NCBI GenBank assembly: GCA_029961105.1
Contig: JASBVO010000015.1
Coordinates: 1 to 64,000, forward strand
Direction: 5' to 3'
Source of the DNA: Micrococcus sp.
GTDB taxonomy: Bacteria > Actinomycetota > Actinomycetes > Actinomycetales > Micrococcaceae
DNA: 64,000 bases
The notes under the pieces are model-generated. The model saw only the letters and a program-made list of their open reading frames with translations, searched no databases and had not been told where the DNA came from. The position numbers were made by a program, and so were the translations under genes. How positions within the stretch are numbered: position 1 is the first letter of the stretch; each line of letters begins with the position of its first letter. Positions 1-8,538 of the stretch are shown here, piece by piece.

Positions 1-462
1 CCCGGACCGGGCGGCCTCCCGGTACTCGGAGAGCCCGTACTTGCGTGGGTCCGGGGCCTTCAGCGGCAGCTGCCAGCGCGCGGCGACCGGTGACTTGAGC
101 TCCCACTGGAGACCTCCGTCCCGGTACACGGTCGCCTGCTGCGTCGGGCCGAAGAACCCGTGCACGGTCAGCGTTTCCGGGCCGCTGCCGAGCAGACCGG
201 CCAGCCGGTTCCGGAAGTCCCCCAGCGAATGCGGGTCCCGGGCAGTGACGTCGCCCTCGATGGACAGCACCCTGGCCGCGTAGCGGCGCAGAGAGGGGAA
301 GTCCCCGTCACCGACCGAGCGTTCCTGATCGTCGTGTTTGGTGTCCGGGGTAGACCACCAACCCGGCAGGCCGGAGACCGTGGAAGCCAGAACTCCCGCG
401 ATCCCCGGCCGCAGCACATCGAAGGTCCCCAGAGTCACGGACACGCCATCTTGCACTATCAC
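1..462 (-). CDS. Phage distal tail protein (Dit-like), truncated by window edge
   Basis: This frame begins with GTG at 462, overlapping the tape measure stop by four bases (GTGA), and stays open to the first base of the window, so the 3' end is missing. The visible 154 residues start MIVQDGVSVTLGTFDVL and include GLPGWWSTPDTKHDD and a later LKAPDPRKYG stretch. That pattern (an N-terminal beta domain with a D-P-x-K/R-Y-motif) is typical of siphophage distal tail or 'phage tail family' proteins, and the position directly downstream of the tape measure is where they sit. It would form the hub between the tail tube and the baseplate. The family call rests on context and composition, not on a search. 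Confidence 0.6.
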   Translation of the reverse strand, partial: MIVQDGVSVTLGTFDVLRPGIAGVLASTVSGLPGWWSTPDTKHDDQERSVGDGDFPSLRRYAARVLSIEGDVTARDPHSLGDFRNRLAGLLGSGPETLTVHGFFGPTQQATVYRDGGLQWELKSPVAARWQLPLKAPDPRKYGLSEYREAARSG

Positions 463-3400
463 GCCAGCACCGCCCCTCGAAGTTGGAAGGCCTGCTTCTG
501 TGCAATCCGGTCAGCGGCCTCGCTCGTGTCCATCAGCACGTTGTGGTTCGTGATGGTGACTCCTGAACCCTGGAGGCCAGCATTGGCATAGCGCTCGAGC
601 AGCTGCCACTGCGGCTCGGTCAGCACGGCTTCCGGCTTGGCCAGCCCGTTGTAGGACCAGGTGCCCGGCTCGTGCCAACCGCCGTCATCGTGGAGGTACC
701 CGCTCGGGTTGACCGACTTCCACGGCCCGCCCTTGTGCGCTTCCCAGTGCAGGTGCACCCCGGTCACGTTGCCCGTGGCGCCCTGGTAACCGATGTGCTG
801 ACCGGCCTTGACCTTCTGGCCCGGACGCACCTGGATGCCCCCGACCGGGTTGTGCCCGTAGTACGACCAGAGCGACTGGCCGTGGTTTAGCAAGATCCCC
901 AGGCCGGTCCTGCCCGGTCCGATGTTCCAGCCCGTCTCGGCGACCACACCGTTCCAGGCCGCGTAGGTCGGGCCCCCGCCGGCGATGTCGATGCCCTCGT
1001 GCATGCGGCCCCAGCGGGGCCCGTACCTCGAGGTGATCGGCCCTGCCGAGGGACGACGGAACCCGCCCGGCGCGCCCTCGAAGAGCCCACCGAAGGTGCC
1101 ACTGGCCGTGTCCTTCTCCTTCGACCAGCCCACGACCATCCCGGCGACCTTCTCCGCCGCCGAGAACGCAACATCACCGACTGCCCCGTACCCGCCCATG
1201 GCTTGACGGGCAGAGGCCACGAGCGGATCGAGGATCCCACTGGCGAAGTCCCCCAGCTGACCGATCCCGGCCGAGAGCTGTTCCGTTCCCAGCACCCGCC
1301 CGATGCCGAGGCTGCGCCGCAGCTCCCCGGTGGCAGCATCCCAGTTGAAGTCGCCCATCGGCGCCAGCGCCTCACGCGGAGAACCGCCCGCCGCCTGACG
1401 CGCCAGCACGGGGGATAGGTCCTGCCCGGCGGCGAGCGCCTCGGCGGTCTGCGCTGCGGTGTAGACGCGGCCCGGGCTGGTGAAGTCCACCAGCTCGGGG
1501 CCTTCTTCGCCGACCAGGGTCCAGCCTGTCGGGGTGTGACCGCCCTTGGCGCGGGCCCGGACGGAGGTGATGCCGTGGCTGCGGCCGACCTTGGCCCGGG
1601 ATCCTCCGGAGTCACCGGTGGCGATGAGTCCGGCCTTGCCCAGCTTGTTGTCGGATCCGACGGCGTCGGCCACGGCGTTGAAGGCCCTGACGATGCCGTT
1701 GTTCCAGACGTTGGTCAGGACCCAGTTGATCGGTGTGGCGAAGAGCCGCTTCAGTCCTTCCCAGGCGCTGCCGATCATGCCGACTGCCTGCTCGAACTTT
1801 CCGACGATGTGCTTGTGCAGGAACGAGCCGAAGGTCTCGAAGACCGGCTTCAGGTGCGAATTCCACCAGTCGCGGATCCCGTTGACCATTCCGCCCCAGG
1901 CGTCGCCGATCCCGCGGAACACGGGCTGCAGGTGATCCTCGTAGACGGAGCGCGCCAGCGAGGCTATCCCGTCGAAGACCGGCTTACCGTATTCCTGCCA
2001 GGCGAATGCCAGGACATCGACCAGCAGCCCGAAGGCTTGGCCGATGTTGTGGAAGGTGGGCTGGATGACGAACTGCCACAGCCAGGTCGCTACCTCGCCG
2101 ATGGCGGCGAACAGCGGCGCACCTGTTTCGGCCCAGACGCCGGCGACCCAGGAGACCATGCCCGAGAACGCCGTGCCTATGGCCGAGAAAATCGGCTGGA
2201 GGTAGGTCACCCAGACGTCGGTGGCCACGGCCGCGATCTGGTCCCAGACCGGTTTCAGGGTCGCTTCCCAGACGTCGGAAATCACTCCGCCGAGCCAGCC
2301 CATGACGGCGCCCCAGTTCATGACCAGGGCGACCACCGCGGCGATGCCGGCGCCAATGAGCGCCGCGATCCCGATCCAGGGGGACGCCGCGATCGAGGCC
2401 ACCGCCGAGGCGATCCCCAGGGCGACGAAGGCCGCGGCGAGGATACCGACCCCGGTGTAGACGGCCGGCATGAACGCCGGGGTGTCCATGGCCCACTGGA
2501 GGAAGTCACTCAGAGGGCCCAGCATCGGCTGCACGCCGTCCAACAGGACATCCTGGAACTGGCGCTTGGTGGTCTCCAGGGAGGTGGCGAGGTTGTCGTT
2601 GAGCGTGTCCGTGAGCTGGCCTGCTGAGCCTTCCATGGAGCCGAAGGCATCGCCCATCGGGTCCACCATCCCGAGGAAGTTCGGGATCTGATCGACGGAC
2701 AGGTCTTCGAGGGGCGTGCCGAAGAGCGCGATCGCGGCGGCTGCTTGCTCGCCCGGGTCCTCGATCCCCTGCAGCCCGTGGACGATCTGGGCCATGGCCC
2801 CCTCAGCGACGTCCCCGCCGGCCAGCAGCTGGTTCGTCATGTCCTGCATGTCCAGGCCGAGGAGCTCGTACACGCCCGAAGTGGACTTGGACATGTCGGT
2901 GGCCCGGATCGTGAACTCTTTGAGGCTGTCCCCCATTTTGTCCATGCCAATCGCGCCATCAGCCGAGGACGCCACGATCATGCCCATGGCCGTCTCCCCG
3001 TCGATGCCGAGAGCGGAGAACGACTTGGCGTACTCATCCACCACGGGCATGACCTCCCCGCGCAGCCCGGCGGGGATCTTGTTCATGGCACCGACCATGA
3101 GGTCCATAGCCTCGTCTGCGTCGGCCGCGAGCCCGTTCTTCATCAGGGCTCCGGCCGTGGTGGTGGCCTCGGCGACGTCGGTGCCGAAGACGTCCGACAT
3201 CGCCAGCGCCTTCTCGGTGATGCGGGAGATGTCAGCCTCGGAGGCATCTCGCATGCCGGCCATGGAGGACACGACGGCGTCCACCGAGGTGGTGATGTCC
3301 TCCATGGACTCCCCGTAGCCACTGGCGTACAGGCTGCCGGCCACGGCACCGTACCGCTCGGCCTGGGCCGGGGTGGCCGCGAGCGCGGCGTTCATCTTGT

Positions 3401-4079
3401 CTGTGTTCAGTTCCTGGTCGATGGCCTCTTGAAGGGTGTCCACGAGCAGGGCGGTGCCGCCGGCGGCGCCGGCGAGCTGGGTGATGGCTCCCTCGGTGGA
3501 GGTCGCGAAGTCCGTCATCCGGGATCCGGCGGACTTCAGGGAGTCGGTGACCTTTCCCCACAGGGTCGGTGACTTCCCGGCTTCCTGATTCAGGTCCGAC
3601 TGGGCGGTCTCCAGCTGGGAGGCGATGGTCTTGCTGGTGCGCTGTTCCTCTTTGAGGGCGGACAGGGCGCGTTCGTACTTCTGGGTGGACTGGGCGGACT
3701 TGTCCCGGGCGGCCTCGAGGCGGAGCTCGGCGGCGGTGGCCTGGGCGGAGTCGTCGCCGTACTTGGCCTTGGCATCGGCGAGCTTCTGCTCCTCGAGCAC
3801 GAGGGCGGCCGCGGACTTCTTCTGGGCCTGGTAGGCGCTGGAGACCTGGCCGGTGAGCTTCTGAATGATCCCGGCGGACTTCTTCTGGGCGTCCTCGAGC
3901 TCGTCCACCACGGTGGTGGAGGCGCCGGCGGACTCCTTGCCGAAGGCATCGGACCAAGCGCTGCCGGCGGTCTTGCCGGCTGCATTGGCGGCCTTGGAGG
4001 ACTCCTTGTTCAGCGTCTTGCCGAACCCCGCCATGGAGGGGAGGACATCCATCCAGACTGAATCCTGCGAACCGGTCAT
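459..4079 (-). CDS. Tail tape measure protein with C-terminal M23 peptidase domain
   Basis: A 1206-residue protein starting MTGSQDSVWMDV at 4079, which overlaps the chaperone stop as ATGA; an open frame continues upstream to 4349 but that part is the shadow of the chaperone gene. The N-terminal third is Ala/Lys/Glu-rich and probably coiled coil (around residues 20-190), followed by a TP901-type tape measure core and hydrophobic segments around 500-620 consistent with a membrane-penetrating region. Near residues 1020-1115 lies an M23 (lysostaphin-like) endopeptidase fold: HEGID and HLHWE supply the expected zinc ligands. Such proteins set tail length and cut peptidoglycan during DNA entry. It is the largest gene of the tail module. 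Confidence 0.9.
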   Translation of the reverse strand: MTGSQDSVWMDVLPSMAGFGKTLNKESSKAANAAGKTAGSAWSDAFGKESAGASTTVVDELEDAQKKSAGIIQKLTGQVSSAYQAQKKSAAALVLEEQKLADAKAKYGDDSAQATAAELRLEAARDKSAQSTQKYERALSALKEEQRTSKTIASQLETAQSDLNQEAGKSPTLWGKVTDSLKSAGSRMTDFATSTEGAITQLAGAAGGTALLVDTLQEAIDQELNTDKMNAALAATPAQAERYGAVAGSLYASGYGESMEDITTSVDAVVSSMAGMRDASEADISRITEKALAMSDVFGTDVAEATTTAGALMKNGLAADADEAMDLMVGAMNKIPAGLRGEVMPVVDEYAKSFSALGIDGETAMGMIVASSADGAIGMDKMGDSLKEFTIRATDMSKSTSGVYELLGLDMQDMTNQLLAGGDVAEGAMAQIVHGLQGIEDPGEQAAAAIALFGTPLEDLSVDQIPNFLGMVDPMGDAFGSMEGSAGQLTDTLNDNLATSLETTKRQFQDVLLDGVQPMLGPLSDFLQWAMDTPAFMPAVYTGVGILAAAFVALGIASAVASIAASPWIGIAALIGAGIAAVVALVMNWGAVMGWLGGVISDVWEATLKPVWDQIAAVATDVWVTYLQPIFSAIGTAFSGMVSWVAGVWAETGAPLFAAIGEVATWLWQFVIQPTFHNIGQAFGLLVDVLAFAWQEYGKPVFDGIASLARSVYEDHLQPVFRGIGDAWGGMVNGIRDWWNSHLKPVFETFGSFLHKHIVGKFEQAVGMIGSAWEGLKRLFATPINWVLTNVWNNGIVRAFNAVADAVGSDNKLGKAGLIATGDSGGSRAKVGRSHGITSVRARAKGGHTPTGWTLVGEEGPELVDFTSPGRVYTAAQTAEALAAGQDLSPVLARQAAGGSPREALAPMGDFNWDAATGELRRSLGIGRVLGTEQLSAGIGQLGDFASGILDPLVASARQAMGGYGAVGDVAFSAAEKVAGMVVGWSKEKDTASGTFGGLFEGAPGGFRRPSAGPITSRYGPRWGRMHEGIDIAGGGPTYAAWNGVVAETGWNIGPGRTGLGILLNHGQSLWSYYGHNPVGGIQVRPGQKVKAGQHIGYQGATGNVTGVHLHWEAHKGGPWKSVNPSGYLHDDGGWHEPGTWSYNGLAKPEAVLTEPQWQLLERYANAGLQGSGVTITNHNVLMDTSEAADRIAQKQAFQLRGAVLA

Positions 4080-4564
4080 CAGTCCTCCTCCTCCATGACG
4101 GCGCCCTCGTCCTGCGTCGTGGTCTCGGCTGGCGCCGGGGCACGTGCGGGAAGGGGGCGGGCGAGTGTTGCTTCGAGTTCGGCGCGCTGGACGGCGACCT
4201 GCTCGGCCTCGGTGGCCTCTTCGTGCCGGCGGATCATGTCCTCGTATGGCCGGGGCAGTCCCTCCGGCTTGCGGGCCTGGGTGCCCTTGGGCCGGTAGAC
4301 GTTGTCGGTCTGCACGATCTGCGCGCGCACGTGGTACGCGATGTCCCACAGCAGCTGCTCGGTCCAGGACGGGTCGCCCAGATGTCGGGCGGCCGCGTGG
4401 CCGGTCGGCAGGTGCTCGACCATGACGCGGAACTGGCGAAACGTGATCTCGCCTAGCAGCACCTCCGTGAGCGGGTCACGCCCCGGGTACTCCTGCTGGA
4501 GTGCGGCCTCGACGGCCTCCGGGGCGTGCCCGATCAGGTTCAGGAGCTGCTGTAGCGGAATTCC
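4079..4564 (-). CDS. Tail assembly chaperone, T-type frame made by -1 frameshift
   Basis: This frame is open without a stop from about 4567 down to 4079 (about 161 residues) and reads GIPLQQLLNLIGHAPEAVEA at its start, clearly coding sequence with no good start codon there. It lies in the -1 frame relative to the preceding chaperone (4540-4911), the classic lambda G/GT arrangement. A GTG at 4462 could give a 127-residue product, but it lies deep inside the conserved-looking part and lacks a convincing ribosome site. The expected product is a fusion of about 276 residues covering 4911 to 4079, which coats the tape measure during tail assembly. The C-terminal third is Glu/Ala-rich. Confidence 0.7.
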   Translation of the reverse strand, partial: GIPLQQLLNLIGHAPEAVEAALQQEYPGRDPLTEVLLGEITFRQFRVMVEHLPTGHAAARHLGDPSWTEQLLWDIAYHVRAQIVQTDNVYRPKGTQARKPEGLPRPYEDMIRRHEEATEAEQVAVQRAELEATLARPLPARAPAPAETTTQDEGAVMEEED

Positions 4565-4911
4565 CCCAGGCGCTCACCAGCGGCCCGGTACTCGGCGGAG
4601 AACAGCAGGGCCAGGTCCTCGCTGTCGTAACCTGCCAGCTGCCAGTCCTCCCACTGTTCCTCGGGTGACTTGCCGTGCTCGGCGGAGAACACCAGGCGGG
4701 CACGCTCCTCGCCGTCGGCGGCGTGCTGGACCTGCTGCTGGAAGTCGGTGAGCTCCTGGCCGCTGAGGAACAGCGGCAGGTACAGGTACACGACGGTGTC
4801 CTGGGCGATCTCGACCTTCACGGTGCCGTCCGGGGGCAGGACCTTCTCGGCGACCTGCGCCTTGAACTCGGACATCTTGACCTTGCGGTCTGCGGGTTGA
4901 CGGGTGCTCAT
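4540..4911 (-). CDS. Tail assembly chaperone, G-type
   Basis: A 123-residue acidic protein beginning MSTRQPADRKVKMSEFKAQV and ending FRYSSS. An ATG at 4911 follows GAGAGGA at suitable spacing. It lies between the major tail protein and the tape measure, where the short form of the frameshifted tail chaperone pair is encoded. The middle (VVYLYLPLFLSGQELTDFQQ) resembles the beta-hairpin and helix of actinophage G proteins. Its stop is passed by the -1 frameshift that yields the longer G-T fusion. The identification is by gene order and overlap geometry. Confidence 0.7.
   Translation of the reverse strand: MSTRQPADRKVKMSEFKAQVAEKVLPPDGTVKVEIAQDTVVYLYLPLFLSGQELTDFQQQVQHAADGEERARLVFSAEHGKSPEEQWEDWQLAGYDSEDLALLFSAEYRAAGERLGEFRYSSS
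4562..4569 (-). promoter_or_regulatory. Candidate -1 ribosomal frameshift site
   Basis: On the minus strand the short chaperone frame reads CTG GGG GAA TTC here, a run of five G. Slipping back one base at the GGG codon keeps perfect pairing in the P site and moves ribosomes into the T frame, 8-9 codons before the short frame stops. This is the right place for the tail chaperone slip. The A-site pairing (GAA to GGA) is imperfect, so the exact slip codon is not certain. Confidence 0.5.
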
Positions 4912-5036
4912 GGGGGTTCCTCTCGGGGTTGGGGTTATCGGGGATCAGGGGGTTCCGGGGTTGAGTGGATGGAGGGTGACGGCCGGGCCCCCGTGGGACC
5001 CCATGTGCCCATTACTGCCCGGCCGCCACCGGCTCA

Positions 5037-5663
5037 TCAGGGCGCGACCGGGTGGTAGCGCGGGGCGTCCTGGCCGCGGTAGGACGGCTGGCCCGTGACG
5101 ATGTCCGGGAACAGACCGAACGTGAACCCGTGGACCTCGGGATTGGTGCGGTTCAGGGTGCGGCCTTCCATGCCGACCACCTTGATCCGGTAGCCGAACT
5201 CGACGCGGTACACGGCCTGGGATCCGACACCGTCCTGGCCGATGAACCCGCCCCGGTACTCGGGGAACTCGGTGATCTCCTGGTCGAAGTGCCAGGGGCC
5301 GTCCTTCTCGATCGGGAAGTCCTCGAAGGGCACTGCGTGGCGCAGCGCCTGGGTGTAGGCGTTGGACTCACCGAACGACACTGCCAGGGTCTGCACGAGC
5401 CCGGTCATGTCGTTGCGGACCGGCTGCAGCTTCTGGAGCATCGTGGTGTCTTCGGCCGAGATCTCGGTCGAATCCGAGATGCCGTCCGTGGTGATGTAAC
5501 CGAGCTGGAGCGCCCCGGCGGGAACGATCGGCAGGTAGTCGGCTCCCCAGAAGTCTTCCTGGGTGGGCGCCGGTACGGCCGGGTCCATCAGGAAGAAGAG
5601 GAGCGAGGCCCACTTGCGGACCTCAGCGTCGTTGGTCTGGAGAATGGACTGAACATCAGGCAT
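5037..5663 (-). CDS. Major tail (tube) protein
   Basis: A 208-residue protein starting MPDVQSILQTNDAEVRKWAS. It is the size of siphophage tube subunits and lies immediately before the tail chaperones. Its sequence is beta-rich, with turns such as GALQLGYITTDGISD and FRYG-like repeats later (YRVEFGYRIKVVGMEG), as expected for the gpV-like tube fold. It would polymerise around the tape measure. A 125-base spacer with no gene separates it from the chaperone gene, which often allows its higher expression. No close family could be named from sequence alone. Confidence 0.7.
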   Translation of the reverse strand: MPDVQSILQTNDAEVRKWASLLFFLMDPAVPAPTQEDFWGADYLPIVPAGALQLGYITTDGISDSTEISAEDTTMLQKLQPVRNDMTGLVQTLAVSFGESNAYTQALRHAVPFEDFPIEKDGPWHFDQEITEFPEYRGGFIGQDGVGSQAVYRVEFGYRIKVVGMEGRTLNRTNPEVHGFTFGLFPDIVTGQPSYRGQDAPRYHPVAP

Positions 5664-5687
5664 GAGAGCCTCCTTGCGTGGTTGGAA

Positions 5688-6140
5688 CTACTGATGACGG
5701 GGTCGGAGCACGAGCTGGTAAGTGGCTGTGCCCCGGGCGAATCCCGGGGTCGGCGGTGGGTCCTCCCGTGCCGGGGCGAAGGTCTCCTCGCAGGAGTCCA
5801 CGTAGAACGGCCCGATAGGGCTGGCCACATGCAGGCCGTTCCCGCCCAGGGCGAGCATGGCCGTGGAAGCCTCCCCGGCGAGCGCCCACATCTCGCCAAG
5901 CTGTGTGTGGACCGAGTCCACCTCGACGCTGAAGGCCCTCTCGATGCCGAGTTGGCCGGTCGATCCGGGGCCTCCGGTGGCGGTCACTTGATAGAAGCCG
6001 TCCTCCGGGTATTTCGTCGGCTCCCTGGTGTAGACGGGCTTCAGGGTCCAGGTGCGCAGCCAGGCGAGGACGGAGGGCTCGACCATGGGCCATTGCAGGG
6101 CCCGGTCCCGGACGTGGTTCGGGATGGTGCTGTCAGGCAT
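5688..6140 (-). CDS. Tail terminator/completion protein
   Basis: A 150-residue protein starting MPDSTIPNHVRDRALQWPMV. It lies between the neck proteins and the tube subunit, the normal place of the tail terminator (lambda gpU-like), and has the right length. Its start overlaps the end of the HK97 gp10-like gene by 8 bases. Early residues EPSVLAWLRTW and central beta strands around VEVDSVHTQLGE are consistent with the mixed fold of that family. The function is deduced mostly from gene order. Confidence 0.55.
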   Translation of the reverse strand: MPDSTIPNHVRDRALQWPMVEPSVLAWLRTWTLKPVYTREPTKYPEDGFYQVTATGGPGSTGQLGIERAFSVEVDSVHTQLGEMWALAGEASTAMLALGGNGLHVASPIGPFYVDSCEETFAPAREDPPPTPGFARGTATYQLVLRPRHQ

Positions 6141-6453
6141 TGGTGGCCCTCCGGAGGATCTTCGTCCGTGACAGGTCGGCTCCCCAGTCCTCGTTCCGGA
6201 CTTCCTCGGTGATGTCGGCCGTGATGCGGGCGTATGGCCGTTTCAGGCCCGTTGGGGAGTTGGTACCGGGCCGAGTGCCCGACTCGACTTTCAGCGCGTC
6301 AGCGAACGCGTCAGCTCCCGCCCCGCGGGCGATCGACCGGGCCCGGGGAAGCATCCGTTCGGCTCTGGCTTCCAACGCCGCCCGGATCTTCGGGGACGCC
6401 AGGATCTCGTTCGCCTTCTGTGCTGAGAGCCGGACCTGTTGCTGTCGGGCCAT
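6133..6453 (-). CDS. Head-tail joining protein (HK97 gp10-like)
   Basis: A basic protein of about 106 residues, starting MARQQQVRLSAQKANEIL. ATG 6453 is preferred over GTG 6459 because GGAGG sits nine bases upstream of it. Alternating helices with many Arg and Ala, then GTNSPTGLKRPYARI and an acidic end, fit the small gp10-type neck proteins. It is flanked by the head closure protein and the tail terminator, so it would sit at the head-tail junction. Confidence 0.55.
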   Translation of the reverse strand: MARQQQVRLSAQKANEILASPKIRAALEARAERMLPRARSIARGAGADAFADALKVESGTRPGTNSPTGLKRPYARITADITEEVRNEDWGADLSRTKILRRATNA

Positions 6454-6487
6454 GGCCACCGCCTCCCGCCTGCGCGCGCCCGGCGGG

Positions 6488-6838
6488 TCAGCCGGGTGTT
6501 GATCTGGTGATGATCAGTTCCATGTGGTCCAGGGCGCCGGAGACGTACTGCTGGTCGTCGCCCTCGAGTTCGTAGTCCTGACCGCGCCACCGAATCCGGG
6601 TGGCTTCGGTGATGCCGGTGATGGCCGGCCCGGATACGCGGTACCGGCGGGTGATGACGGTCTGATCACCGACAGACTCGGTCGTGCCGACGGGCTGGAC
6701 GTTGTACCCGGGGTGGTCCTTCTCGCTGGCGGTGGTGGTGGGTTCGCCGAAGGGGTCCGCTTCGCCCTCGGTGACCGTGACGACCGTGATGGTCTCGCGG
6801 TGCAGGAGCCCGCCGAGGGCCGGGCTGAACAGGCTCAT
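6488..6838 (-). CDS. Head closure / head-tail adaptor protein
   Basis: ATG 6838 overlaps the upstream stop as ATGA and gives a 116-residue protein starting MSLFSPALGGLLHRETIT; an extension to 6874 is only shadow. It is a small beta-rich protein with DPFGEPTTT and later TRIRWRGQDYELEGD, a pattern typical of phage head-tail connector stoppers (gp16 of SPP1 / Phage_H_T_join types). It lies second after the capsid in the connector module. The specific family is inferred. Confidence 0.55.
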   Translation of the reverse strand: MSLFSPALGGLLHRETITVVTVTEGEADPFGEPTTTASEKDHPGYNVQPVGTTESVGDQTVITRRYRVSGPAITGITEATRIRWRGQDYELEGDDQQYVSGALDHMELIITRSTPG

Positions 6839-7320
6839 CCAGGCCACCCCCGGTGTGCGGTTTCCTCGGGCCACTCCGGGAACACCCGCTCGTACCGGCC
6901 AGCCGGCGGGGCGTGGAACTTCGGCAGCGCCGCGGACTGCTGCTGTTCGTCACCCTCGAAGATCTCCACCATCCAGGCTGCGATGACCATCAGGCGGTCC
7001 GGGTTGGCGTTGCCGGATCCCATATCGACCTGCTGGGACTCGGACCCGGCGGCGACCCGCCAGGACTTGGCCCCGGGCATCGGCGGGCCGCCCAGGACCG
7101 GGATAACCATCCACACGATCACGTCACGGACGTCATCCAGGTCCAGGGCGCCGGAGGCCGCCCGGGCATCCAGGTCCGGCCACCGGCGGCGGAGCTGGCG
7201 GACGGCCATGCCGATCAGGTACTCGGCCCGCTCCGATTCCGTGGGGGTGAGGGGCCGCCATGCCTGGCTCACGTGCGCGGCCGTAGCGTACTGCGCCGGT
7301 TCAGTCGGTGTCTGGGTCAT
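6835..7320 (-). CDS. Head-tail connector (Gp19/Gp15-like)
   Basis: A 161-residue, mostly helical protein starting MTQTPTEPAQYATAAHVSQA. LTPTESERAEYLIGMAVRQL followed by a WPDL motif and a helix with VRDVIVWMV matches the Gp19/Gp15/Gp42 connector family found directly after the capsid in actinophages. It would form the ring attached to the portal. It is coupled to the next gene by a four-base overlap. Confidence 0.65.
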   Translation of the reverse strand: MTQTPTEPAQYATAAHVSQAWRPLTPTESERAEYLIGMAVRQLRRRWPDLDARAASGALDLDDVRDVIVWMVIPVLGGPPMPGAKSWRVAAGSESQQVDMGSGNANPDRLMVIAAWMVEIFEGDEQQQSAALPKFHAPPAGRYERVFPEWPEETAHRGWPG

Positions 7321-7337
7321 GGCGGTCCCTCACCTCC

Positions 7338-7604
7338 TTACTTCTTCGCTGCGGTGGCACCGGCCGGCTGGGTGCCGGTCGGCTGGGCGGTGCCCTCGGT
7401 GGCCGGGGCGTCTCCGGTGCCCGCGGGCGCCGGGTCTGCGACGGTGACCTTGGTGATCAGGCCCGTGTCCAGCAGGTGCTTGACGTGGGCCGGGTCGGCG
7501 TTGGCCGGGAGCAGCCCGCCTCGGTAGAGGTAGGTCTCCGAGGGCCTGCCGTCCTTGAGCTTGACGACCGCGGCGGCGGCCTTCACCTGGTACTTGACAG
7601 CCAT
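7338..7604 (-). CDS. Small phage structural protein of unknown function
   Basis: An 88-residue protein starting MAVKYQVKAAAAVVKLKDGR. It starts three bases after the capsid gene ends. Residues 10-55 contain DAHVKHLLDTG-like helix text (AHVKHLLDTGLITKV), a pattern seen in small proteins between capsid and connector genes in actinophages. The tail is a low-complexity Ala/Thr/Pro/Gly stretch. It is probably part of the head or the connector, but nothing proves its role. Confidence 0.6.
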   Translation of the reverse strand: MAVKYQVKAAAAVVKLKDGRPSETYLYRGGLLPANADPAHVKHLLDTGLITKVTVADPAPAGTGDAPATEGTAQPTGTQPAGATAAKK

Positions 7605-7607
7605 GGA

Positions 7608-8525
7608 TCAGACCCCCGTCCCGGTCAGGCGCAGGCCAGCCCGCGGTTCCAGGACGACGGGCACCGTCACGCGGCGAGCGCGCAGGCGGTACTTGTCCTC
7701 CTCGTCGTTGCGGATGGACTTGACCTCGACGCCGTCCTGGGCGGTGTACCCGGGGGAGGCGATCTTCTCGTCGGCCATGCCGCCGAGCTGGTCGCGGTCC
7801 ACCAGCAGCGGGTCGCCGAAGGGCACGTGGCTGGAGGTCGTCCAGGTGACGCCGAGGTAGTCCGGGATGACCCCGGTCAGGACGGCGTTCTGGGACTCCC
7901 TCGGGACCAGCTGCGAGGAGATCAGCTTGGCGGCGACCTTGGCGAACTGGGTCGGCTTCAGCACGACGGTGCTGTAGTCGAAGTTCTCGCCGGCGTGGTC
8001 CTCCTCGGCGGTTGCCTTGGCGGTCAGGACACCCTCGATGATCGCCTCGGCCGAGGTCCAGGCGCCGGAGGCGTAGGTCTGGGTGACCTTGGAGCCGATC
8101 ACAGCGAGCGCGACGGAATCGACGTGGCGGACCATGCCGTTGACCAGCTTCAGCAGGGCCCGGTTGACCGGGTCCATCAGCAGCCGCGAGATCGCCTCGT
8201 CGGTGACGATGGAGTCCTGGCCCCACTTGACCGTCTTGGCCGCGGTGAGTTCACCGGAGGTCAGGGCGGTCAGCGGGTACTCGCCGCCGGGGGCGATGGC
8301 CTCGGGAGCGTCGGCGGGGAAGATCTCCTCGCCCGTCTCGTAGAGGATGGCACCGCCGACGGCCTGGAACCGGCCGGCCAGCACGAAGTCCGCGATGAAC
8401 TTGTTCCGGAGCAGGTCCGCCAGGCGCTTGCGCAGAATGGTCGGGGTCTTCATCAGGTGATGGATCTCCACCGCCGTCAGGTCAGCGCTGACGTTCGGGG
8501 GAGCTGCGGGGTAGGTGTACGACAT
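7608..8525 (-). CDS. Major capsid protein
   Basis: ATG 8525 is preceded by a strong GAGGAG site and gives 305 residues starting MSYTYPAAPPNVSADLTA. The open frame upstream to 8972 is the shadow of the decoration gene. Its size, the N-terminal helix with PTILRKRLADLLRNKF, the VNRALLKLVNGMVRHVDS helix and the ending RRVTVPVVLEPRAGLRLTG are typical of HK97-fold capsid subunits, and it lies after protease and decoration genes. It assembles the procapsid around the scaffold. Confidence 0.8.
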   Translation of the reverse strand: MSYTYPAAPPNVSADLTAVEIHHLMKTPTILRKRLADLLRNKFIADFVLAGRFQAVGGAILYETGEEIFPADAPEAIAPGGEYPLTALTSGELTAAKTVKWGQDSIVTDEAISRLLMDPVNRALLKLVNGMVRHVDSVALAVIGSKVTQTYASGAWTSAEAIIEGVLTAKATAEEDHAGENFDYSTVVLKPTQFAKVAAKLISSQLVPRESQNAVLTGVIPDYLGVTWTTSSHVPFGDPLLVDRDQLGGMADEKIASPGYTAQDGVEVKSIRNDEEDKYRLRARRVTVPVVLEPRAGLRLTGTGV

Positions 8526-8538
8526 TTCCGGTCTCCTC

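Noticed and set aside
4080-4349. N-terminal extension of the tape measure
   Set aside because: It overlaps the chaperone frame, is Arg/Pro-rich and lacks a ribosome site; ATG 4079 forms a normal ATGA overlap.
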